Below are positions 47,143-54,634 of a DNA stretch of 64,000 nucleotides, piece by piece. A model generated the notes under the pieces. It was not told where the DNA came from. It worked only from the letters and a program-made list of their open reading frames with translations, and did no database searches. The number at the start of each line of letters is the position of its first letter. Position 1 is the stretch's first letter. The stretch comes from Phytoactinopolyspora alkaliphila (GTDB taxonomy: Bacteria; Actinomycetota; Actinomycetes; Jiangellales; Jiangellaceae), in contig NZ_JAAGOB010000001.1 in NCBI RefSeq assembly GCF_010550695.1, positions 372,001 to 436,000 of the forward strand, written 5' to 3'. Position numbers and translations under genes: made by a program.

Positions 47143-47272
47143 CCCTCTGCGAGAGCGAACCGCCGAGCCGGAGACAGTGGAATCGCCTGCCGGCGGCCTG
47201 GCCATGATGGGCGAGCCCGGCGCGGGGGAGTGCGTGGACGGCGTCTGCGCCGTCCCAGGCGTGAACGGGTAG
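47135..47272 (+). CDS. Small protein coupled to the DsbA-like gene
   Basis: 45 residues (starting MTDPLRERTAEPE), overlapping the DsbA-like stop by 8 bp. It ends with a di-cysteine segment GECVDGVCAVPG. A substrate or metal-related role with the neighbouring oxidoreductase is conceivable, but no family was recognised. Confidence 0.5.
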   Translation: MTDPLRERTAEPETVESPAGGLAMMGEPGAGECVDGVCAVPGVNG

Positions 47273-47316
47273 GCAGGGGGTACTTGCTTGATGAAGGTTC
47301 GAGCAAGGAGGTCACG

Positions 47317-47541
47317 ATGCCCAGCAAATCTGCGAACGTGAAGAACGAGAAGCAGTACGAGGCGCTCAAGGACAAGGGGATGTCGAAGGAGAGGGCGGCT
47401 CGGATCGCGAACTCCGAGGGCGCGTCGAGCCGTGGCGGCAAGAAGAGCGGGTCCGGTGGGGACAGCTCGCAGGGCGGCACTACCGCGCAGAAGAAAGAAG
47501 CCGGCCGTAAAGGCGGCAAAGCCGCGCAGAAGAAGAGCTAG
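47317..47541 (+). CDS. Small basic DUF7218-like protein
   Basis: 74 residues. NVKNEKQYEALKDKGMSKER and AARIANSEGASSRGGKKSGS are highly conserved in short actinobacterial proteins, and the Lys/Gly-rich tail (KKEAGRKGGKAAQKKS) suggests nucleic acid binding. The ribosome site AAGGAGG precedes ATG 47317. A perfect hairpin follows. Confidence 0.85.
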   Translation: MPSKSANVKNEKQYEALKDKGMSKERAARIANSEGASSRGGKKSGSGGDSSQGGTTAQKKEAGRKGGKAAQKKS

Positions 47542-47546
47542 TCAAT

Positions 47547-47574
47547 GTGTCCCGTGAACAGGCTCACGGGACAC
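47547..47574. terminator. Bidirectional terminator hairpin
   Basis: A perfect 11-bp stem (gtgtcccgtga / tcacgggacac) with a 6-nt loop between two convergent genes. Confidence 0.75.
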
Positions 47575-47801
47575 TAACGACGTCCGGCTCGCGTGCGCTG
47601 CGGATCGGGTGCGCTCTCAATGGGGAAGCGGCGCAGGAACTCCGACTCCAGCGCCAGCATCCGTTCCGTGTGCGCGTGTAAGGCCGACTCACTGCCGCCC
47701 AGGAGGGCGTCGTGGCGGGTGTCGTGCAAGTGCTTCACTTCACGGCGGAGGGTGTCGTCGTCGAGTTCTTCCGGGGGTATGCCATCGGGTCGTTGTGCCA
47801 T
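47574..47801 (-). CDS. Small DUF6158-like protein
   Basis: 75 residues. IPPEELDDDTLRREVKHLHD, then TRHDALLGGSESALHAHTER and MLALESEFLRRFP, is the whole of a conserved short actinobacterial family of unknown role. ATG 47801 gives the typical length; the reading frame is open much further upstream without coding character. Confidence 0.75.
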   Translation of the reverse strand: MAQRPDGIPPEELDDDTLRREVKHLHDTRHDALLGGSESALHAHTERMLALESEFLRRFPIESAPDPQRTRAGRR

Positions 47802-48015
47802 GCACCGCTCATACCCGTGGATGAACCCGAACATGCGCTCAAAGCCGGCGAGAGCTCGTGCGTGCCCCGGGGACAACGGGGTAAGGATCGCAGAGATTAT
47901 CGAGCGGTTCCGTGGGTGGGACCCTGGGCTGATAGTGGGGGGACGATCGGTGCATGAGGGCTGGGACAGGTCAACCGCAGCCGAGCAGGCCGGGTTCGCG
48001 GGCCCTGGGTGTGAG

Positions 48016-48390
48016 ATGAGAGTGCAGCAGCTCGGCGGCTGCTTCGTCGTCCGGATCACGGGTGAGGTCGATGTCCTCAGTGCGTGCCGGATGCAGGAGC
48101 ATCTGTGCGGACTGGCCGGTCTCGACTACGTGGTCGTCCATCTGTCAGCTACTCACCGTATCGATCCGGTTCTTGTACGGGCGCTGGACGCGGCTGGCCA
48201 GGCGGCCGGAGCACGCGGACGGACCATGCGGATCGCCGGACGCCACGACGTCGTCGCGGATATCGGGCGCCACGTCGGCGCTGACAGCGCGATCGACTGC
48301 TACGTAGACCTGACGGACGCCGTGGAGATGGCGCTCTCAGAACGCAAGCAGCGTCCGCCCACGTCCATGAACGGACATTCGGGCGTGTGA
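48016..48390 (+). CDS. STAS-domain (anti-sigma antagonist-like) protein
   Basis: 124 residues. GCFVVRITGEVDVLSACRMQ begins the STAS fold, LDYVVVHLSATHRIDPVLVR would contain the phosphorylatable loop, and QAAGARGRTMRIAGRHDVVA is the next helix and strand. The usual D-S-G/T motif at the tip is degenerate (RIDPV), so phosphorylation is doubtful. ATG 48016 is used; a GTG at about 47950 would add an N-terminal arm. Confidence 0.65.
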   Translation: MRVQQLGGCFVVRITGEVDVLSACRMQEHLCGLAGLDYVVVHLSATHRIDPVLVRALDAAGQAAGARGRTMRIAGRHDVVADIGRHVGADSAIDCYVDLTDAVEMALSERKQRPPTSMNGHSGV

Positions 48391-48419
48391 CCCTGGGTCT
48401 CCCGTGGCGGGATCGTCAC

Positions 48420-48563
48420 ACTCCCGCTGGATAGGCCGCCGGCTCGCCTGTGCTGACGTAGCCAGCGGCTGAACGCACAGACCTCCTCGTTCGCCCACAT
48501 CCACGCGGGCCAGCGCCCGAACTGAAGAAGCGCGTCGCGCGGGTCATCCGGCGGACACGGCAA
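48420..48563 (-). pseudogene. Erythromycin-esterase-like fragment
   Basis: The minus-strand peptide PRDALLQFGRWPAWMWANEE and VCAFSRWLRQH matches the conserved LxRFPTWMWxNxEVxxFxxWLRxHN motif of erythromycin esterase-family hydrolases. Only about 40 residues remain and the reading frame then loses similarity. Confidence 0.45.
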
Positions 48564-48616
48564 AACAGACCCGGGCGCGGTTCCGAGGCCCGAGAGGCCG
48601 CAGCTGATCGTCGTTG

Positions 48617-50461
48617 CTATTGGTCGCCCATTTCGCGCAGCACGGCGTCGACGAACGCGTCCCAGTCCTCGTCGGGATCGTGCTTGTCGTGCGCTTCGCG
48701 CAGCGCGTCGACGAGTAGTTCCTTCTGTTCGACGCTGGCGAGCAGACCTCGCCCTCGTTCGGCGTAGGCACCGTGCTCGCGCGGATAGTCGTCGAGGTCC
48801 TCCCGGTAACAGTGCACGATGTGGTTCGCGGCGCTCTCGAGCCCGTCGCCGCGGTTCATGCTCTGGCTTTCCGGCCGATAGGTCTCACCCGGCAGCTCGC
48901 GTCCACTCGGCAGCCTGATGCCGGACGTGTTCCGGACACGCTTCTCGACGGCACGTACGAGATCCTCGCCCAGGTCCAGAGAGTCCAGGAGCCGTTTCTC
49001 CACGTATCCCGTGAGCAGCTCCTCGGCCTGGTCGGTGCGGCCCGCGTTGAGACGCGCGGTGGCGCGCCGCTCGATCTTGCGCTGCTCCCGCAGCAGCTTC
49101 GTCTCGAACGATTCGATCTCCGCTGTCACTGGGTGCAGGTGTGTGTGCGGGTCCTCGCACGTGTGGTACATGAGCCGCTTGAAGGTCCGGGTGGCGTACC
49201 GGGTCGCTTCCAGAGGGGCGTAGTCGGCAGCGAGCCAGCTCGACGCGGCGTCGCTGGTGAGATAGCGGTGCTGCTTGAACTCCGGTGGCACGTCGTCGGC
49301 GCCGATGTAGATCGGGACATACGGAGTGGTGACCGCGGCGGTCACGGCCGTCCACAGGACGTTCAGCTCAGGATGCTCGACGTCGGTGAGCTGGGCGACC
49401 TGGCCGTACCCCGCCCGGTCATGAGACCAGCGGGGATCGCGGACGTAGGCGAGCATGTCCTCCAGGGACACCGGGGCGAGCTCCTCGGCCAGCTCCTGCT
49501 CGAGCTCCGCCTGAACGTTGTTGCCCCACGGATGCGTCTCGGTGACCTGCCGCTCGTTCGGCTGCCAGCCCGCGTAGACCTCCTGAGGGTCGAACTCGTC
49601 ACTCTCCTCGGGGTCGAACCAGCCCTGCTCTACCGCGAAATCGACGAAGTTATCCGAGGCCAGATACTCGTCCGGGTGGTCCTGGAAGTCGACCGGGAAG
49701 GGATTGAGGTAACCGGGGAAGGAGACCCGGGCCTCGTCCGGTCCGAGCCTTTCCGCCGCCCAAAGCCCCTGATTACCCCCGTAGTTGACCAGGACCCAAC
49801 CCTCGTCCTGGTCTGCGAAGAGATGGGAGTTTCCGCCGTAGCTGGAGTAGCCGTACTCGTCGATCAGTGAGCCGACGATCTCGACTGCTTCGCGGGCGGT
49901 GGTGGCGCGTTCCATGGCGATGCGGGACAGGTCGCTGTAGTTGGGGCCGGTCTGTACGTCGTCGGTGAACTCCAGCAGCCGGTCGCTGCTGGGTGACCAG
50001 ATGTCCCTGGCGGCGACGCCGTGCTCGTTGAGCCCACCGTTGGTCAGCGGAGCGGGGAAGCCGGCGAACTCGGAGTAATGCGAGGTGATGTACTTGTTCG
50101 TCTCACGTGCCTGGGGGATCTCCATGAGCTCGCCCGGCATGCGCGCTGCGTCCGTGATGCCTACGGTCGTCGTCGCACCCACTGGGAACTCGCGCGACGG
50201 GACGATCTCCAGCCAGTGGCTCGACGGCTCGTGGCCGAACCCACCCAACAGCACGGAGCCGTCGTCGGTGAGCTCGCTGCCGACGTAGAAGCCGATGCTC
50301 TTGGTAGGAAGCTGTTCGGAGGCTGCCTGCTCCGAGGACCGTGAGGCGACCACTGGCCCCGGTTCGCCCGGGTCGGCGGCAGCCGCGGCCAGCGGCAAGG
50401 CCAGCAGGCTCGCTCCGAACGCGGCGAATGTGGACCGCGCCTCGCTCCAGATCTCCGCCAT
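48617..50461 (-). CDS. Secreted C69-type dipeptidase-like protein lacking the N-terminal Cys
   Basis: 614 residues with a signal-like N-terminus. NGGLNEHGVAARDIWSPSSD, ARTAREAVEIVGSLIDEYGY-like (TTAREAVEIVGSLIDEYGYS) and HLFADQDEGWVLVNYGGNQG with the conserved Ntn-hydrolase core are typical of the C69 dipeptidase family. The normal nucleophile context ACTSxxVG is replaced by LPTKSIGFYVGSELTDDGS, without Cys near residue 53. The start at 50461 is favoured over 50533 by length and context. If active, Ser55 might be the nucleophile; otherwise it may be a binding or processing relic. Confidence 0.8.
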   Translation of the reverse strand: MAEIWSEARSTFAAFGASLLALPLAAAAADPGEPGPVVASRSSEQAASEQLPTKSIGFYVGSELTDDGSVLLGGFGHEPSSHWLEIVPSREFPVGATTTVGITDAARMPGELMEIPQARETNKYITSHYSEFAGFPAPLTNGGLNEHGVAARDIWSPSSDRLLEFTDDVQTGPNYSDLSRIAMERATTAREAVEIVGSLIDEYGYSSYGGNSHLFADQDEGWVLVNYGGNQGLWAAERLGPDEARVSFPGYLNPFPVDFQDHPDEYLASDNFVDFAVEQGWFDPEESDEFDPQEVYAGWQPNERQVTETHPWGNNVQAELEQELAEELAPVSLEDMLAYVRDPRWSHDRAGYGQVAQLTDVEHPELNVLWTAVTAAVTTPYVPIYIGADDVPPEFKQHRYLTSDAASSWLAADYAPLEATRYATRTFKRLMYHTCEDPHTHLHPVTAEIESFETKLLREQRKIERRATARLNAGRTDQAEELLTGYVEKRLLDSLDLGEDLVRAVEKRVRNTSGIRLPSGRELPGETYRPESQSMNRGDGLESAANHIVHCYREDLDDYPREHGAYAERGRGLLASVEQKELLVDALREAHDKHDPDEDWDAFVDAVLREMGDQ

Positions 50462-50604
50462 CGAGGACGTCACCCTTTCTGTTCGCGACGTTGCACCGGA
50501 AACGGGCCGAGGCAGTGAGAAGCCCGGCCACACCGTTCCGGCGTCCCTATACCCGTGCGCAACGACGGCAATCCCGGCTGGGACGCGAGAGTAGGCTGAA
50601 TGGG

Positions 50605-50847
50605 GTGGTACGAGGACATGTTAGACGTGAGGTGGCCGCCGAAAGGCTGGTCGCCACCGTGAGGGCTTCCGCAGCTCTCGATGAGGCGATCGGTGCCGTA
50701 CGGACATGGCGTCAGTGCGACGCCGCCGTGGCGCTTGAGCTGCTTCTGGAGCAGCAGAACCCCGGAGGTGTGGACGCCGAGGCGACACGAGTGGCCCGTG
50801 TGGTCGACCACGAGGCTGACGGCCGGTCGGACCCTGACTGGGATTGA
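50605..50847 (+). CDS. Small hypothetical protein
   Basis: 80 residues, helical (RLVATVRASAALDEAIGAVR, then CDAAVALELLLEQQNPGGVD). GTG 50605 start. No family was recognised. It lies divergent from the C69-type gene and converges on the GAF-ANTAR gene. Confidence 0.45.
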   Translation: MVRGHVRREVAAERLVATVRASAALDEAIGAVRTWRQCDAAVALELLLEQQNPGGVDAEATRVARVVDHEADGRSDPDWD

Positions 50848-50877
50848 CGCCCGCTTCTTGGGGGCCTGGCGCAATGG

Positions 50878-51588
50878 TCACTCGGACAGCTGGTCCAGAG
50901 CTATGCGCCGGCGCACGAGATCCTGCGCGACGTCCAGCAGCGCGCGGTTCTCGCTGTACGCCCACGCACGAAGCCGGGCGAACGCATCCTCCAGGCTGAC
51001 ATGCAGCCTCGCCGCCACCATGCCGGTGGCGATGTTGACGTCCTGATAGGAGGTCAACGGCCGTGGAGCCTCGCTCCCGGTCCGCTCCGCCGCGCTGAAG
51101 AGCTCTCCCAGCATGTTGGCGGCCAGTTCGGCGAGCACGGACGCATCGGCCACCTCGGCGGAGCTCAATTCGCCCGCTCCGCCCCGATACAGATCCAGGG
51201 TACCTATCCGGATCGCGCCTATCAGGAGCGGAAACGCGAAGACCGCCACCGCACCCGCGTCCTGGGCGGAATCCGCGAACATGGGCCAGCGAGCCTGGCC
51301 GTCACCGAGGTCGCCGACGAGAACAGGCATGCCGGTACCGAACGCGTCCACGCCCGCCCCTTCTCCGAGTGTGTACTGCACCTGCTCAAGCTTGGCGGCC
51401 CACTTGTCGCTCGCACCGTGCAGTTCCTGTGCCCGGCTGTGAGTGCGCAGGGTGATGGCTGCCGCGTCGACCGACGGCATCGCCGACACGCATACGTGGC
51501 ACACGGCCTGCGTCCAGCTTTGCGTTGGATCCGCGGTTCTGGTGTCGATTGTTGCGGCCAACAGTCGTTCCCAGCGTGGCGAGACCAC
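50878..51588 (-). CDS. GAF and ANTAR domain protein
   Basis: 236 residues. The GAF domain (VDAAAITLRTHSRAQELHGA, PVLVGDLGDGQARWPMFADS, IGTLDLYRGGAGELSSAEVA) is followed by ANTAR (YQDVNIATGMVAARLHVSLE, DAFARLRAWAYSENRALLDV). ANTAR proteins bind paired RNA hairpins and prevent termination; this form is common in actinobacteria. GTG 51588 start. The target is not identifiable in the window. Confidence 0.92.
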   Translation of the reverse strand: MVSPRWERLLAATIDTRTADPTQSWTQAVCHVCVSAMPSVDAAAITLRTHSRAQELHGASDKWAAKLEQVQYTLGEGAGVDAFGTGMPVLVGDLGDGQARWPMFADSAQDAGAVAVFAFPLLIGAIRIGTLDLYRGGAGELSSAEVADASVLAELAANMLGELFSAAERTGSEAPRPLTSYQDVNIATGMVAARLHVSLEDAFARLRAWAYSENRALLDVAQDLVRRRIALDQLSE

Positions 51589-51817
51589 TAGATCCCCCCG
51601 GAGTGGTGGCGCTGTGCAGGCAGGATGGGCCGGGGAATGCTGTCACCCATCCGCGTGGTCACTGCCGACATCACCACAGGCCTTCATCTCTCGCCTGGCA
51701 TCGAGTTCCGGTTTGACCGTGAGACCCTCCCCGATACCCGACGATGGCCGCACCATGCGGATATGGCCGAACAGCCGGAGGCACGACGGCCCCGTGGACC
51801 ATCCACGTACGCCCTCA

Positions 51818-52462
51818 TCAGGACCGCAGATGTGCGAGTACCGCGAGCACCCGGCGATGGCCGTTGTCGGTAGGCGGCAGCCCGAGCTTGACGAAGATGT
51901 TGCGGATGTGCTTGCTGACCGCGGTCTCGCTCACGACCAGCAGCTCAGCGATGGAGCGGTTCCCATGGCCCTCGGCCATCAGCTCGAGGACCTCGCGCTC
52001 CCGAGGGGTGAGCGTCCGCATCGGGTCGTCGGCTCGGCGTCGCACCATGAGTTGCGAGATGACCTCGGGGTCCATGACAGTGCCTCCGTCCGCGACCCGA
52101 TGCAGGGCGTCCAGGAACTTGGCCACCTTGCCTACCCTCTCCTTCAGGAGATAGCCGACGCCTCCCGCGCCGTCGGCGAGGAGTTCCGCGGCGTAACTGT
52201 CCTCGACGTAGGCCGACAGGACCAGCACGGGCATGCCCGGTAGCCGGCGACGAGCCGTCACGGCGGCCCGAAGCCCTTCGTCGGAGAACGACGGCGGCAA
52301 CCGTACGTCGACGACCGCGGCGTCCGGGCGCAGCTCCTCCACGGCGGCGAGAAAGTCGTCGGCGTTGTCCGACGCCGCCACCACCTCGATGCCCTCGTTG
52401 TTCAGTAGCAGGACGAGACCCTCCCGCAGCAGTACGTCGTCCTCGGCGATCACGACCCGCAC
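51818..52462 (-). CDS. NarL/LuxR-family response regulator
   Basis: 214 residues. The receiver has VIAEDDVLLREGLVLLL with the acidic pocket, the phosphorylation Asp in DAAVVDVRLPP, and YLLKERVGKVAKFLDAL. The C-terminal HTH is LTPREREVLELMAEGHGNRS, IAELLVVSETAVSKHIRNIF. GTG 52462 overlaps the end of the kinase gene by 13 bp. It is divergent from an ABC exporter, which it likely controls. Confidence 0.93.
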   Translation of the reverse strand: MRVVIAEDDVLLREGLVLLLNNEGIEVVAASDNADDFLAAVEELRPDAAVVDVRLPPSFSDEGLRAAVTARRRLPGMPVLVLSAYVEDSYAAELLADGAGGVGYLLKERVGKVAKFLDALHRVADGGTVMDPEVISQLMVRRRADDPMRTLTPREREVLELMAEGHGNRSIAELLVVSETAVSKHIRNIFVKLGLPPTDNGHRRVLAVLAHLRS

Positions 52463-53736
52463 GGCAATTCCGCCTCCAGCTGAGTAGGGCCACCGTCCGG
52501 GCTGCTGAGTTCGGTACGGCCATCGAACGCGGCCACCCTGCGGCGGATTCCGGCCAGGCCCGTGCCGGCCCGCTCGGTGGCGCCGCCACGGCCGTCGTCG
52601 GTGACCCTGACCACCAGCACGTCCTCCTCCGGTTCTGGGCGTCGCCGCACGGTGACACGCACCTCGGCGTGCTCGGCGCCGCTGTGCTTCGCCACATTCG
52701 TCAATGCTTCGGCGACCACGAAGTATGCCGCGGACTCCACGGCCGCTGGGACGCGTCGCAGCCCGTCCATGCGCAGTGTGCACGGTATGGGGCATCGAGC
52801 GGCCAGCGCGGCCAGAGCGCCGTCCAGCCCTCGCTCGGTCAGGATCGGTGGATAGATGCTGCGGACCACGTCGCGCAGTTCGCCCAGGGCTGAGCCGGCC
52901 GCATCCTGTGCCCGAAGGATCAGCGGGAGAGCCGACGCCGGCTCCCGTTGCCAGGCCCGCTCAGCGATTCCCAGCTGCATGACGACCTCCACCAGACGGT
53001 TCTGGGCGCCGTCGTGCAGGTCGCGCTCGATCCGGCGGAGTTCTGATCCGTGCGCTTCCAGCGCCGCGGCGCGGCTGGCGGTTAGTTCGGTGACACGCTC
53101 GCGGAGCCGGGTCTCCCGCGGTGGCGCCAGCAGAGTCCGTGCGCACCTCGTCTGCCAGCTGGCGAAGCGGGGCACAAGTGCGAGGGCCAAGAGCGCGTAG
53201 ACCGCCGCCACGAGCGGTGTCGGCAGGGTGTCGGCCCATGACGTGACGGCGTGCGGAGCATTGACCGGTGAGTGCTCGGGAAGGATCCACCAGTATGCCG
53301 GCACCAGCGCGGCGTTCACGGCGCCCAGCGGCAGCCCGACGGCCAGGACGCCCATCACGTGACCCGTGAGTCCGTGCACGGTCAGCCAAGCGGTGTCTCG
53401 CCGTGTCGTTCTGTCCAGCACCACGGTCCGGATCTGGTGGGACAGCGATCCGGCCAGCGGTGGATACGCTTCTGGAACCGAGGCACCGGTAAAGGCCTCA
53501 ACCCGGCGCCGCTCGGTCCCGGTCCACCAGCGCAGCAGCCGCGTGGCAGGCGGCAGAAGGAGCCAGCCGACGCCGACCAGCAGCAGCGCCGCGACCACGA
53601 CCAGGCCGATCAGGATGATCAACGAACCGAATGACGTGACCGCGCCTCTCACCAGATACGGCACGCTACGGCGGAGATCGGACATGGAACGGCGCACCCA
53701 CTGGCGCAACCGCCCGTGCCCGCTCCTGTCCGTCAT
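52450..53736 (-). CDS. Sensor histidine kinase (HisKA_3 type)
   Basis: 428 residues. Membrane segments at the N-terminus (GSLIILIGLVVVAALLLVGV and others) form a sensor-like region. The phosphoacceptor is in ELRRIERDLHDGAQNRLVEV, and the ATPase N-box EALTNVAKHS and G-box VTDDGRGGA follow. It pairs with the response regulator and faces the MacB-like exporter genes. The inducer is probably an antimicrobial or envelope stress, by analogy only. Confidence 0.92.
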   Translation of the reverse strand: MTDRSGHGRLRQWVRRSMSDLRRSVPYLVRGAVTSFGSLIILIGLVVVAALLLVGVGWLLLPPATRLLRWWTGTERRRVEAFTGASVPEAYPPLAGSLSHQIRTVVLDRTTRRDTAWLTVHGLTGHVMGVLAVGLPLGAVNAALVPAYWWILPEHSPVNAPHAVTSWADTLPTPLVAAVYALLALALVPRFASWQTRCARTLLAPPRETRLRERVTELTASRAAALEAHGSELRRIERDLHDGAQNRLVEVVMQLGIAERAWQREPASALPLILRAQDAAGSALGELRDVVRSIYPPILTERGLDGALAALAARCPIPCTLRMDGLRRVPAAVESAAYFVVAEALTNVAKHSGAEHAEVRVTVRRRPEPEEDVLVVRVTDDGRGGATERAGTGLAGIRRRVAAFDGRTELSSPDGGPTQLEAELPCGS

Positions 53737-53887
53737 GAGACCTCAGCATGCCCGAGTCAGCACCGGCAGACCTGCCGGGGGTATGGCCAGCTGTACCACG
53801 AACTCGGATGCCAGCGGGATCGTGCTGACCGGCGTGCCTTCCTAGGCTCAAGCGTGTCAAGGTCAACGAGAGAGAACGGGTACGAGC

Positions 53888-54634
53888 GTGTCGAGCACGG
53901 TCACCACCGAACCGGCGATCCGCCTGGCGTCGGTCAGCAAGGTGTACGGCGATCCCGCCAACGCGGTCACCGCGTTGCACGATGTGAGCGTCCAACTCGA
54001 CCGAGGGAGCTTCACCGCGGTGATGGGACCGTCCGGGTCCGGTAAGAGCACTTTCCTGCACTGCGCGGCCGGGCTCGACCGCCCCACTTCGGGCGCCGTC
54101 ACATTGGGTGATACCGACCTGTCCGGCCTGGGTGAGAAGGCCTTGACCAAGATCCGCCGGGAACGAGTCGGCTTCATCTTCCAGTCCTACAATCTTCTGC
54201 CTTCCCTCACCGTGGAACAGAACATCACCCTGCCGCTGAGACTGGCCGGCAGGCCTGCCGACCACGCGTGGCTGAGCCGGGTGGTCGCCGACGTAGGCCT
54301 CTCCGACCGGCTCGCGTACCGCCCCAGCCAGCTCTCCGGCGGCCAGCAGCAACGCGTGGCCATCGCCAGGGCTCTAATCACCCGCCCGGACGCGATATTC
54401 GCCGACGAGCCGACCGGCGCACTGGACTCGCGGACAGGACAGCAGGTGTTGCGCCTGCTTCGCGAGATCGTGCACGCAGGTGGCCAGACCGTACTGATGG
54501 TCACGCACGACCCGGTAGTGGCGTCGTTCGCCCAGCGAGTCCTGTTCCTCGCCGACGGCCGCCTGGCGGGCGCCCTGGACGAACCTTCGCCGGAGACCAT
54601 CGCCGAGCGTATGACTCACCTCGGTGAGTGGTGA
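53888..54634 (+). CDS. ABC transporter ATP-binding protein, MacB-like
   Basis: 248 residues. Walker A GPSGSGKSTFL, the Q-loop FQSYNLLPSLTVEQNI, the signature LSGGQQQRVAIARAL, Walker B AIFADEPTGALD and the H-loop VLMVTHDP are all intact. It powers the next gene's FtsX-type permease. GTG 53888. Its stop overlaps the permease start by 4 bp (GTGA). Confidence 0.95.
   Translation: MSSTVTTEPAIRLASVSKVYGDPANAVTALHDVSVQLDRGSFTAVMGPSGSGKSTFLHCAAGLDRPTSGAVTLGDTDLSGLGEKALTKIRRERVGFIFQSYNLLPSLTVEQNITLPLRLAGRPADHAWLSRVVADVGLSDRLAYRPSQLSGGQQQRVAIARALITRPDAIFADEPTGALDSRTGQQVLRLLREIVHAGGQTVLMVTHDPVVASFAQRVLFLADGRLAGALDEPSPETIAERMTHLGEW

Noticed and set aside
48773..49870. Open frame antisense to the C69-type gene
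   Set aside because: Shadow of a high-GC gene; no domain or ribosome site.
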